28,441 nt of DNA, taken from DATADD01 sp036258675 (GTDB taxonomy: Bacteria; Actinomycetota; CADDZG01; WHSQ01). Positions within the stretch are counted from its first letter, which is position 1; each line of letters begins with the position of its first letter. The DNA lies in NCBI GenBank assembly GCA_036258675.1, contig DATADD010000057.1:1-28441 (forward strand). Reading direction: 5' to 3'. The position numbers and the translations under genes were made by a program. The notes beneath the pieces are model-generated. The model was not told where the DNA came from. It worked only from the letters and a program-made list of their open reading frames with translations, and made no database searches. Shown one piece after another: positions 7,219-14,689 of this stretch.

Positions 7219-8067
7219 GTGAGGCGCACCCTCGTCCTGGCGGCGCTCGCAGCGCTGCTCGCGGGCGCGTGCAACGCGGAGCTGTCTCCCGGAGCAACGG
7301 TCCTGCAGTCGATCGCGGCCACGAACGACGCCGGGAGCGCGCGGGTCGCGTACAGCGCGGTCTTCGACATCGCAGCGGCGGACGGACCCGTGGGAATGAG
7401 CGGCGAGGGCATCTTCGACTACGCCCATCAGAAGGGGCGGATGACGTTCGACATGTCCCAGATCCTTCGGCGCGCCGAGGGCGCGCCCGAGGGCGCCGGC
7501 GAGGTGGAGATGATCTTCGATGGGCCCGTGCTCTACATGAGGATGCCGTTCCTCACGGAGCTCGTGGCGGCCGAACGGCCGTGGATCAGGCTCGACCTCG
7601 ACGCGGCCCGGCGCGCCGGCCGGCCCGACCTCGCCCAGCTGGTGCAGCTGGGCGAGAGCGACCCGACGCAGCTCCTCGAGCTGCTCCACGGCGCCGAGCG
7701 AGGCGTGGACGACGTCGGGACGGAGCGCGTCAGAGGAGCGCGGACAACGCACTACAGGATGACGCTCGACCTCCTGCGCGCGGCGGAGAAAGCCACGGAG
7801 GGCGCGCGTGCGTCCGTGGACGCGCTGATCGCGCGCTCTCGCACGGACGCCCTCGACGCCGACGTGTGGATCGACGACGAGGGCCGCATGAGGAAGATGA
7901 CCTACGGGGTCGACCTCGCCACCTCCGACGGCTCCGCCGACGACAACACGATGACGGTCAGCATGGAGCTGTACGAGTTCGGTGTCGACGTCGCCGTGGA
8001 GCCGCCGCCCCCCGACGAGGTGGTCGACCTCCTTCAGCTGATCGATCAACCGCAGGGAACGCCCTGA
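7219..8067 (+). CDS. Secreted lipoprotein, LppX/LprG-like
   Basis: 282 residues beginning with a lipoprotein signal peptide: RR, a hydrophobic Leu/Ala core, then LLAGAC with the acylated cysteine at residue 18. The mature part has a beta-rich pattern with regions such as GEGIFDYAHQKGRMTFDM and ADVWIDDEGRMRKMTYGVDL. These resemble the actinobacterial LppX/LprAFG lipoprotein fold, a half-barrel that in mycobacteria carries lipids; the likeness is by pattern only. It should be anchored on the outer face of the cytoplasmic membrane. It starts 4 bp after lpdA with a GTG and ends in an overlap with the pyruvate kinase start, so it is probably cotranscribed with both, although no metabolic link is obvious. 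Confidence 0.75.
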   Translation: MRRTLVLAALAALLAGACNAELSPGATVLQSIAATNDAGSARVAYSAVFDIAAADGPVGMSGEGIFDYAHQKGRMTFDMSQILRRAEGAPEGAGEVEMIFDGPVLYMRMPFLTELVAAERPWIRLDLDAARRAGRPDLAQLVQLGESDPTQLLELLHGAERGVDDVGTERVRGARTTHYRMTLDLLRAAEKATEGARASVDALIARSRTDALDADVWIDDEGRMRKMTYGVDLATSDGSADDNTMTVSMELYEFGVDVAVEPPPPDEVVDLLQLIDQPQGTP

Positions 8068-9494
8068 GCGAACGCCCCAGGCGGCGCACGAAGATCGTGG
8101 CCACGCTCGGCCCCGCCACGAGCGACGAGGGCTCGATCGGCGCCCTCGTCGAGGCGGGTGTGGACGTCGTCAGGCTGAACCTCGCGCACGGGCGCGCCGA
8201 CGACCACGTGCGCGTGGCGCGCATCGCGCGCGAGCGCGCGGGCGAGGCAGGGCGCATCGTCGGTGTGCTCGCCGACCTTCCGGGGCCGAAGATGCGCTCG
8301 GGCCCGATCAAGGGCGGCAGCGTCGCGCTTCGAAGGGGGACGGCGTTCACGCTCGCGGCCGAGGACGTCGAGGGCGACGAGCGGCGCGCCTCCACGAGCG
8401 TAGACGACCTCGCCGGCAAGGTGTCCGAGGGGGACTCGATCCATCTCGCCGACGGAGAGATCGTCCTCGAGGTCTCCTCGATCGAGGACGGAGACGTGCG
8501 CACGCGCGTCGTGCGCGGGGGCGTCCTCCGGACGCGCAAGGGCATGCATCTCCCGAACGCGGAGTGGGCATTCGCGGCCTTCACGGACGAGGACCGCGCC
8601 GCCCTGGAGGTGGCGCGGCGCGCCGAGGTCGACCTCGTGGGGCTGAGCTTCGTGCGGGATGCCGACGACCTCCGCCGCGCCCGCGCCGCGCTCGCGAACG
8701 ACGCGCGCAAGCCGCTTCTCGTGGCGAAGATCGAGACGCGCTCGGGTGTCGAGCACATCGCCGATATCGTCCAGGAGGCCGACGTCGTGATGGTCGCGCG
8801 CGGCGACCTCGGCATCCACACACCCCTGCACAGCGTTCCCCTCGTGCAGAAGGACGTCATCGCGACGTGCAACCGCTCCGGAGTGCCGGTGATCACGGCG
8901 ACGGAGATGCTCGGGTCCATGACGCACGCCCCCCTGCCGACGAGGGCCGAGGTCGCCGACGTCGCCAACGCGGTCCTCGACGGCACCGACGCGCTGATGC
9001 TGTCGGAGGAGACCGCGGTCGGGGAGCGGCCGGCCGAGGCGGTGGCGACGATGAGCTCGATCGCGGCGTGCGCACAAGGCAGGCTCGGCGCGCCGCGAGA
9101 CCCCAGCCCGGGCGCGGCCGACGACCCGGTCTCGTGGGCCGTGGCCCGCGCCGCCGTCGCCGCGGCCGAGGACCTCGAGGTGGCGGCCATCCTGTGCCCG
9201 ACGCGCACCGGAGCGACGCCGAGGCGGGTGTCCTCGTTCCGCCCCGCGATGCCGATCGTCGGCGTCTCGGGCAACGAGGTCGCCCTCGGCGGGCTCGCCG
9301 CGGTGTGGGGCGTCGTGGGCGTCCACGTGCCCGAGATGCGCGCCGCCCGCGATCCCGCCGAGGAGGTCGCGCGCGCGACCTCCGTCTGCAGGGGGGCGGG
9401 GGTGATCGGCGCGGGCGACCTCGTGATCGTGGTGGCGGGCACGCCGGGCCCGCGCGCGGGGCGCACCGACTACGTGCGGATCGTCCGCGTCTGA
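8064..9494 (+). CDS. pyk: Pyruvate kinase, apparently CTG-initiated
   Basis: 476 residues. The enzyme converts phosphoenolpyruvate and ADP to pyruvate and ATP, ending glycolysis. Motifs in order: RRTKIVATLGPATS, RLNLAHG, LPGPKMRSG, LVGLSFVRDADD, VAKIETRSGVEHI (catalytic K222, metal ligand E224), MVARGDLG, ITATEMLGSM, PTRAEVADVANAVLDGTDALMLSEETA. No ATG, GTG or TTG lies in frame near the conserved N terminus. A CTG at 8064 does, 5 nt after AGGGA and overlapping the lipoprotein stop (CTGA). Two positions differ from the common form: Ala for Ser in RLNFSHG, and ATEMLGSM for ATQMLESM. Lys at residue 76 (GPK) replaces the Glu of K+-dependent enzymes, which suggests potassium independence. Confidence 0.92.
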   Translation: MSERPRRRTKIVATLGPATSDEGSIGALVEAGVDVVRLNLAHGRADDHVRVARIARERAGEAGRIVGVLADLPGPKMRSGPIKGGSVALRRGTAFTLAAEDVEGDERRASTSVDDLAGKVSEGDSIHLADGEIVLEVSSIEDGDVRTRVVRGGVLRTRKGMHLPNAEWAFAAFTDEDRAALEVARRAEVDLVGLSFVRDADDLRRARAALANDARKPLLVAKIETRSGVEHIADIVQEADVVMVARGDLGIHTPLHSVPLVQKDVIATCNRSGVPVITATEMLGSMTHAPLPTRAEVADVANAVLDGTDALMLSEETAVGERPAEAVATMSSIAACAQGRLGAPRDPSPGAADDPVSWAVARAAVAAAEDLEVAAILCPTRTGATPRRVSSFRPAMPIVGVSGNEVALGGLAAVWGVVGVHVPEMRAARDPAEEVARATSVCRGAGVIGAGDLVIVVAGTPGPRAGRTDYVRIVRV

Positions 9495-9517
9495 CACCGG
9501 TCGAGCGCGACGCATCC

Positions 9518-9539
9518 GCGCGGGACGGCGTTCCCGCGC
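9518..9539 (+). terminator. GC-rich hairpin after pyk
   Basis: Perfect 8-bp inverted repeat (GCGCGGGA / TCCCGCGC) with a 6-nt loop, 23 bp after the pyk stop and before the E2 gene. There is no U-tract, so it would be a U-less terminator or a simple stem that lowers read-through. Confidence 0.45.
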
Positions 9540-9568
9540 CGGAAGCCCGGCCGCTTCCCACCGGGCAG

Positions 9569-9574
9569 TAGGCT
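9569..9574 (+). promoter_or_regulatory. Candidate -10 element for the E2-lipB-E1 operon
   Basis: TAGGCT fits TAnnnT and lies downstream of the post-pyk hairpin in the 144-bp gap. A transcript starting near 9581 would have a leader of about 58 nt with the site GTGGAGG (9624-9630) 8 nt before the E2 start. No clear -35 was found. Confidence 0.35.
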
Positions 9575-9638
9575 CGGGGGCGGCGCGCCCCGCGCCCATG
9601 CCAGAGAACATCCCGCGGCGATCGTGGAGGTCGGCCCG

Positions 9639-11165
9639 ATGGGCACTGAGATCAAGATGCCTCAGCTCGGCGAGTCGGTGGTCGAGGGGACGATCACGAA
9701 GTGGCTCAAGAAGGAGGGCGACTCCGTGGACGAGGACGAGCTCCTCGTCGAGGTCTCCACGGACAAGGTCGACTCCGAGGTGCCCTCTTCGGCGTCGGGG
9801 ACGATCCAGAAGATCCTCGTCCAGGAAGGCGAGACCGTGAAGGTCGGGACCGCGATCGCGGTCGTCGGCGAGGGAGCCGCCGAGAGCGACGGAGCCGGGG
9901 ACGAGAAGCCCGCGCAGGCGGAGGCGGCCGCGGAAGCGGAGGAGCCGACCGGGGGCGGGGGCGATGGCGGCGACGGACCGCGGGCCGAGGCGGAGGAGTC
10001 CCAGGCAGAGGCGGACGAGGAGCCCCAGGCCGAGGTGGAGGAGGAGCAGGAGGGCGACGCCCGGCCCGAGGGCGACGGCGGCGACGCCGGCGAGGAGCCG
10101 GGCGAGGAGGAGCCCGCGGCGACGGCGGGCGACGGCGGGTCCGAGGAGGAGGCCGCGTCGCAGCCCGCCCGGAAGGCCGCGAGCGACGGTGGCGACACCT
10201 CCAAGCGCGGCATCATCTCCCCCCTCGTGCGGCGGCTCGCCGACGAGCACGGCGTCGACCTCGACGAGATCGACGGGACCGGCACGGGCGGCCGCATCCG
10301 CAAGCAGGACGTCCTCAAGTACGTCGAGAGCGGCAAGGGCGGCGAGCGGTCGAGGCCGGCGGCCTCGGCGGAGCCGGCCCCCGAGCCCGAGGAGCGGGCG
10401 CCGGAGCGCGAGGAGCGGGCGGAGCCGCCTCGACCCGCCGCCGAGGGCCGAGAGGAGCTCGTGCCGTGGACGAACATCCGCCGCCGCACGGCCGAGCACA
10501 TGGCCGCGTCGGCGCGCGAGACGGCGCGGGCGTGGAACGTGGTGGAGGCCGATTGGACGAACATCGTCAAGCTGCGCACGCGGGTCAAAGAGGCCTTCGG
10601 AGAGCGCGAGGGCTTCAACATCACGTATCTCCCGTTCCTCGCCCGCGCGGTGTGCGACACCCTGCTCGAGATGCCCGAGGTCAACGCGTCGTTCGACGAG
10701 GACAACCAGGCGAACCGCGTCAAGCACTACGTGAACCTCGGCATCGCCGTCGCTCTCGAGGGGGGCGGGCTCATCGTGCCCGTCGTGAAGGGAGCAGACG
10801 AGAGGAACCTCGTCGGGCTCGCGCGCGGGATAAACGACGTGGTGACCAGGGCGCGGGCCAAGAAGCTGTCCCCCGACGACCTCACCGGAGGCAGCTTCAC
10901 GATCACGAACCCGGGCCCGTTCGGATCGATCATGTCCGTGCCCGTGATCCCGCGGGGACAGGCCGCGATCCTCGGCTTCGAGGCGATCGAGAAGCGCGTC
11001 GTGGTCACCGCAGACGACTCGCTCGCGATCCGGAGCCGCGGCTTCCTGTCGCTCTCCTGGGACCACCGGGTGATCGACGGGGCCGAGGCCGCTCGCTTCC
11101 TCGCCGGGCTCAAGGAGCGCATCGAGACCACGGACTACTCCTCCGACCTGGCGCAGTACAGCTAG
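9639..11165 (+). CDS. bkdB: E2 acyltransferase of a branched-chain-type 2-oxoacid dehydrogenase
   Basis: 508 residues. E2 is the core of the complex and carries the acyl group on its lipoyl arm from E1 to CoA. Residues 1-80 form one lipoyl domain with the lipoylated K43 in STDKVDSE. Residues about 83-190 form a very acidic, Glu/Asp/Ala/Gly-rich linker. Residues 192-228 form the peripheral subunit-binding domain (SPLVRRLADEHGVDLDEIDGTG). After a second Pro/Glu/Arg linker, the catalytic domain runs from about 274 with H476 and D480 in DHRVIDG. The ATG at 9639 follows GTGGAGG by 8 nt; the GTG at 9624 lies inside that site. lipB starts 20 bp downstream. Substrate preference is inferred from the E1 subunits. 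Confidence 0.92.
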   Translation: MGTEIKMPQLGESVVEGTITKWLKKEGDSVDEDELLVEVSTDKVDSEVPSSASGTIQKILVQEGETVKVGTAIAVVGEGAAESDGAGDEKPAQAEAAAEAEEPTGGGGDGGDGPRAEAEESQAEADEEPQAEVEEEQEGDARPEGDGGDAGEEPGEEEPAATAGDGGSEEEAASQPARKAASDGGDTSKRGIISPLVRRLADEHGVDLDEIDGTGTGGRIRKQDVLKYVESGKGGERSRPAASAEPAPEPEERAPEREERAEPPRPAAEGREELVPWTNIRRRTAEHMAASARETARAWNVVEADWTNIVKLRTRVKEAFGEREGFNITYLPFLARAVCDTLLEMPEVNASFDEDNQANRVKHYVNLGIAVALEGGGLIVPVVKGADERNLVGLARGINDVVTRARAKKLSPDDLTGGSFTITNPGPFGSIMSVPVIPRGQAAILGFEAIEKRVVVTADDSLAIRSRGFLSLSWDHRVIDGAEAARFLAGLKERIETTDYSSDLAQYS

Positions 11166-11185
11166 GACCCGCGGGGCGCAGCGGG

Positions 11186-11968
11186 GTGGCCGATCGCTCG
11201 GTGGCACAGACCCGGGACGGGCCCGCGCCCGGCCGCGCGACGGAACCCCGCGAGCGCGTCCTCACGGCGGCCTGGTTCGGCCGCGTGGACTACGCGGCCG
11301 CGTGGGCGTGGCAGCGCGAGGTCTTCCTCGACCGCCTCGAGGACGAGACCGGAGATGCGCTCTTGCTCCTCGAGCACCCGCCCACATACACGCTCGGGCG
11401 GAGGTCGCTCGAGCAGGACCTCCTGCTCGGCGAGGCCCAGCGGCGGGCCCGCGGGATCGCGACCTACCGTGTGGATCGGGGGGGTCGCGCCACGTACCAC
11501 GGCCCCGGCCAGCTCGTCGCCTATCCCATCGTGCGCCTGGGCGAGCGCTACGACGTCATCGCCTACCTCCGCAAGCTCGAGGAGGCTGTGATCCGAACCG
11601 TCGCGGATCTCGGGGTCGAGGCGGGGCGCGACGCAGGCCACACCGGCGTGTGGGTGGGGCGCAACAAGCTCGCCGCGGTCGGCGTGAAGATCACCCGCGG
11701 CATCACGATGCACGGCTTCGCGCTCAACGTCACCACCGATCTGTCGATGTTCTCGGGCATAGTTCCCTGTGGGATCGCGGAGGACGGCAGATGGGTCACC
11801 TCGGTCGCGGCCGAGACGGGTGTGGCCCACTCCGTCAAGGAGGTGGCGGCGACGGCTGCGAGGCGCGTGGCAGAGGTCTTCGATGCGGGCCTCGTGTGGG
11901 CCCATCCCCGCACCCTGGTCGGCTCGGGAGCCGCCGAGGGAGTGTCCGCCGGGAGGGCGCGCCCGTGA
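11186..11968 (+). CDS. lipB: Lipoyl(octanoyl) transferase
   Basis: About 260 residues from the GTG at 11186; a second GTG at 11201 is also possible. LipB moves octanoate from octanoyl-ACP to the lipoyl-domain lysine, the first committed step of lipoate assembly. The family motif RGGRATYHGPGQLVAYPIV is complete, the acyl-accepting cysteine is C195 in PCGIAEDGRWVTS, and the assisting lysine is K161 in NKLAAVGVKI. HGFALNVTTDL also fits. It sits between the genes for E2, its substrate, and E1-alpha, overlapping the latter by four bases (GTGA), so lipoylation capacity and complex synthesis should be tied. The first 25 residues are poorly conserved and the start is uncertain. Confidence 0.93.
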   Translation: MADRSVAQTRDGPAPGRATEPRERVLTAAWFGRVDYAAAWAWQREVFLDRLEDETGDALLLLEHPPTYTLGRRSLEQDLLLGEAQRRARGIATYRVDRGGRATYHGPGQLVAYPIVRLGERYDVIAYLRKLEEAVIRTVADLGVEAGRDAGHTGVWVGRNKLAAVGVKITRGITMHGFALNVTTDLSMFSGIVPCGIAEDGRWVTSVAAETGVAHSVKEVAATAARRVAEVFDAGLVWAHPRTLVGSGAAEGVSAGRARP

Positions 11969-12966
11969 GTAAGGACAAGCACACCGACCTCGGCCTCAAG
12001 GCCGAGGACCTCGTCGAGATGTATCGCTGCATGCTGCTCGCGCGCTCCTGCGACGAGCGTCAGTGGGGGCTGAACCGGCAGGGCAAGGCGCCGTTCGTCG
12101 TCCCGGTGTCGGGTCACGAGGCGGCTCAGGTGGGCTCCGGGTGGGCGTTCGAGAAGGGCAAGGACGTCCTCTGCCCCTACTACCGCGACATGGCGTTGAT
12201 GATCGTGGCCGGCTTCTCGATCCGGGAGATCTTCCTGGGGCTGTTCGGGAAATCCGATGACCCCTCCTCCGGCGGGCGCCAGATGCCGGCGCACTGGGGG
12301 TCGAGCGCGCGCAACGTGATCACCGGATCGTCGCCGATCGCGACGCAGTGCCTCCACGCCGCGGGCATCGCCTACGCCAAGAGGTACAGGAACGAGGACG
12401 CCGTCGTGGGGACCTGGTTCGGAGAGGGCGGGACCTCCGAGGGGGACTGGCACGGGGCCATGAACTTCAGTGGCATCCACAAGCTGCCCGTGGTCTTCAT
12501 CTGCGAGAACAACCAGTACGCCATCAGCGTGCACGAGTCCAAGCAGGTTGCGGGACGCGTCTACAAGCGCGCCGCGGGCTACGACATGCCCGGGCACGAA
12601 GGCGACGGCAACGACGTGCTGGACTCCTATCGGCTCGCCAAGGACGCGGTCGACCGGGCGCGCGCCGGAGAGGGCCCCTCCCTGATCGAGCTGCGCACCT
12701 ATCGTTTCTATTCCCACACCTCGGACGACGACGACCGCACCTACCGCACGCGGGCCGAGGTCGACGAGTGGCGCAAGAAGGACCCGATCGCGAACTTCGA
12801 GGCCTACCTGTCTTCGATCGACGTCATCGACGGCGACAAGATCGCCCAGATGAGGGACGAGGCGAAGCAGGAGGTCCTCGACGGCGTCAGGGAGGCCGAC
12901 GAGGCGGACTTCCCCACCCCCGAGAGCGCCGCGCGCCACGTCTACGCCGACATCGAGGTCGAGTAG
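11965..12966 (+). CDS. bkdA1: 2-oxoacid dehydrogenase E1 alpha subunit, branched-chain type
   Basis: 333 residues. E1 alpha and beta decarboxylate a 2-oxoacid on thiamine diphosphate and transfer the acyl group to the E2 lipoyl arm. The thiamine-diphosphate motif begins at G153 (GEGGTSEGDWHGAMNFSG) and ends in ENNQYAIS. The first triplet is GEG rather than GDG, as in branched-chain E1 alpha. GSSPIATQCLHAAGIAYA, and YRFYSHTSDDDDRTYR at the position of the regulatory loop of mitochondrial branched-chain E1, favour branched-chain oxoacids over pyruvate. The GTG at 11965 is preceded by GGGAGG with 8-nt spacing and overlaps the lipB stop. It overlaps E1 beta by one base. Pyruvate activity cannot be excluded. 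Confidence 0.92.
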   Translation: MSKDKHTDLGLKAEDLVEMYRCMLLARSCDERQWGLNRQGKAPFVVPVSGHEAAQVGSGWAFEKGKDVLCPYYRDMALMIVAGFSIREIFLGLFGKSDDPSSGGRQMPAHWGSSARNVITGSSPIATQCLHAAGIAYAKRYRNEDAVVGTWFGEGGTSEGDWHGAMNFSGIHKLPVVFICENNQYAISVHESKQVAGRVYKRAAGYDMPGHEGDGNDVLDSYRLAKDAVDRARAGEGPSLIELRTYRFYSHTSDDDDRTYRTRAEVDEWRKKDPIANFEAYLSSIDVIDGDKIAQMRDEAKQEVLDGVREADEADFPTPESAARHVYADIEVE

Positions 12967-13949
12967 TGGCCGAGAAGACCCTCGTCCAGACGCTGCACGA
13001 CACCCTCTTCGAGGAGATGGCGCGCGACGACCGCATCATCGTGCTCGGCGAGGACGTCGGCGCGCGAGGAGGCGTGTTCCGCGTGACCATGGGCTTCCTC
13101 GACGAGTTCGGCGAACGGAGGGTGCTCGACACGCCCCTCGACGAGTGCCTCATCGCGGGGGTCGCGATCGGGATGGCTCTCGACGGCCTCCGCCCCGTGG
13201 CCGAGATGCAGTTCGCCGACTTCATCTTCCCCGCCTTCAACCAGATCGTGTCGGAGGCCGCCCGCATCCGCTATCGAAGCAACGGCGACTTCGGCGTACC
13301 GCTCGTCATCCGCGCCCCCTACGGCGGGGGCGTCCACGGCGCGCTGTACCACTCGCAGTCGGTCGAGGCCTTCTTCGCCCACGTCCCCGGGCTCAAGGTC
13401 GTGGCCCCGTCGACGCCGGCCGACGCCAAGGGGATGTTGGTGGCGGCGATCGAGGACCCGGACCCCGTTCTCTTCTTCGAGCACAAGAAGACCTACCGTC
13501 TCGTCAAGGGCGAGGTCGCCGACGAGCGCTACAGGACCGAGCTGGGCCAGGCGGCCGTGCGGCGCGCCGGGTCCGACGTGACCTGCGTCTCCTACGGGCT
13601 GATGCACCACTACGCGCTCGAGGCCGCGGAGCGGCTCGCCGGCGACGGCATCGAGGTCGAGGTCATCGACCTCCGCAGCATCTACCCGCTCGACATGGAC
13701 ACGGTGCTCGAGTCGGTGGGCAAGACGAACAAGGTCATGATCGTGTACGAGGACAACAAGTTCCTCGGCGTCGGCGCGGAGGTGGCTGCTCAGATCGGCG
13801 AGCGCGCCCTGTTCGAGCTCGACGGGCCCATCGTGCGCATCGGCGGACCGCACGTGCCGGCGATGCCGTACTCGGCGCCGCTCGAGCACTGGTTCCTGCC
13901 CGACGCGGACCGGCTCGAGCAGGAGATGCGCAAGCTCGCCGAGTACTAG
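12966..13949 (+). CDS. bkdA2: 2-oxoacid dehydrogenase E1 beta subunit, branched-chain type
   Basis: 327 residues, the usual length for separate beta subunits. It has the pyrimidine-binding part (EDVGARGGVFRVTMGFLDEFG, LDECLIAGVAIGMALDGLRPVAEMQFADFIFPAFNQIVSEAA) and the transketolase C-terminal domain. GGGVHGALYHSQSVEAFFAHVPGLKVV closely follows the branched-chain E1 beta signature HGALYHSQSPEAFFAH, the best substrate hint in the operon. It forms an alpha2-beta2 heterotetramer with the upstream subunit and binds the E2 peripheral domain. The GTG start shares one base with the E1 alpha stop (TAGTG). The gene ends 9 bp before the convergent methyltransferase gene. Confidence 0.93.
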   Translation: MAEKTLVQTLHDTLFEEMARDDRIIVLGEDVGARGGVFRVTMGFLDEFGERRVLDTPLDECLIAGVAIGMALDGLRPVAEMQFADFIFPAFNQIVSEAARIRYRSNGDFGVPLVIRAPYGGGVHGALYHSQSVEAFFAHVPGLKVVAPSTPADAKGMLVAAIEDPDPVLFFEHKKTYRLVKGEVADERYRTELGQAAVRRAGSDVTCVSYGLMHHYALEAAERLAGDGIEVEVIDLRSIYPLDMDTVLESVGKTNKVMIVYEDNKFLGVGAEVAAQIGERALFELDGPIVRIGGPHVPAMPYSAPLEHWFLPDADRLEQEMRKLAEY

Positions 13950-13958
13950 GCCACCCGT

Positions 13959-14687
13959 CTAGGGCTTGCGGCCGGCGATGATCGCCCAGCCCATCAGGTC
14001 GCGCTGCCATCGCAAGTAGCGATCGCGGTCGCGTTCGTAGCGGGCGCGTATCCCGGGCGCGGCGGGATCGTGCGGATGGTCCCTCAGCCACCGCTCCGCG
14101 GTGCGCCAGTGCAGGCTCTCGTAGCGGTCCCAATCGTCGAGGGAGGCATCGATGAGGGCCACCGGAACGAGGCCTGCGGCGCCGAAGCGCCCCACCGTCT
14201 CCGGCAGCGTCGCGTAGTCGGCGCCCTCGGGGTCGCAGCCCTCCGGCAGCGGCCAGGTGCGCCAGTAGGGCTCCCCGACCGCGACGTACCCTCCGCTGCG
14301 CACGGCCGGTGAGAGGGCGGCGAGGGTCCCTCCCAGCCCGCCCCAGATGAAGCTGGCGCCGAGGCACATCGCGGCGTCGAAGGCCTCCGGCTCGAACGGC
14401 ACCCGGGCCGCGTCGGCGTGCAGGTGCTCGATCAGCGCGCCGACCCCGGCGGCGTGCGCGCGCTCGCGCGCGACCCGGTCGAACTCCTCCGCCTGCTCGA
14501 TGCACGTGACCCGGCAGCCGAACGCGCTCGCGAGCAACACCGCCGGTCCACCTCGGCCGGAGGCGACGTCGAGCAGGCGCGTGCCCGGCCGCAGCCCCAG
14601 CCTCTCGCCCAGGAGCCGTACCTTGTCCGAGCTGGTCGGGTTCTGCAGCTCGTGCTCGCCCTCGATCACGGCGAAGTACCAGGGCAT
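13959..14687 (-). CDS. Class I SAM-dependent methyltransferase
   Basis: 242 residues. The Rossmann-fold methyltransferase core is clear: motif I LLDVASGRGGPAVLLA, then VTCIEQAEEF (acidic end of beta-2), HLHADAARVPFEPEAFDAAMCLGAS (motif with DAA and the post-I region), and LSPAVRSGGYVAVGEPYW. It resembles small-molecule methyltransferases, but the target is unknown. The ATG at 14687 lies 6 nt after TAGCCT (14699-14694, minus strand), a leaderless layout whose promoter sits in the last codons of the upstream ATPase gene. The two genes are separated by 2 bp, so it may also be read as the second gene of that transcript. Confidence 0.85.
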   Translation of the reverse strand: MPWYFAVIEGEHELQNPTSSDKVRLLGERLGLRPGTRLLDVASGRGGPAVLLASAFGCRVTCIEQAEEFDRVARERAHAAGVGALIEHLHADAARVPFEPEAFDAAMCLGASFIWGGLGGTLAALSPAVRSGGYVAVGEPYWRTWPLPEGCDPEGADYATLPETVGRFGAAGLVPVALIDASLDDWDRYESLHWRTAERWLRDHPHDPAAPGIRARYERDRDRYLRWQRDLMGWAIIAGRKP

Positions 14688-14689
14688 GG

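Noticed and set aside
8046..11207. Minus-strand open frame of 1053 codons
   Set aside because: It is antisense to pyk and E2, both of which carry complete family motifs. It has no motif of its own.
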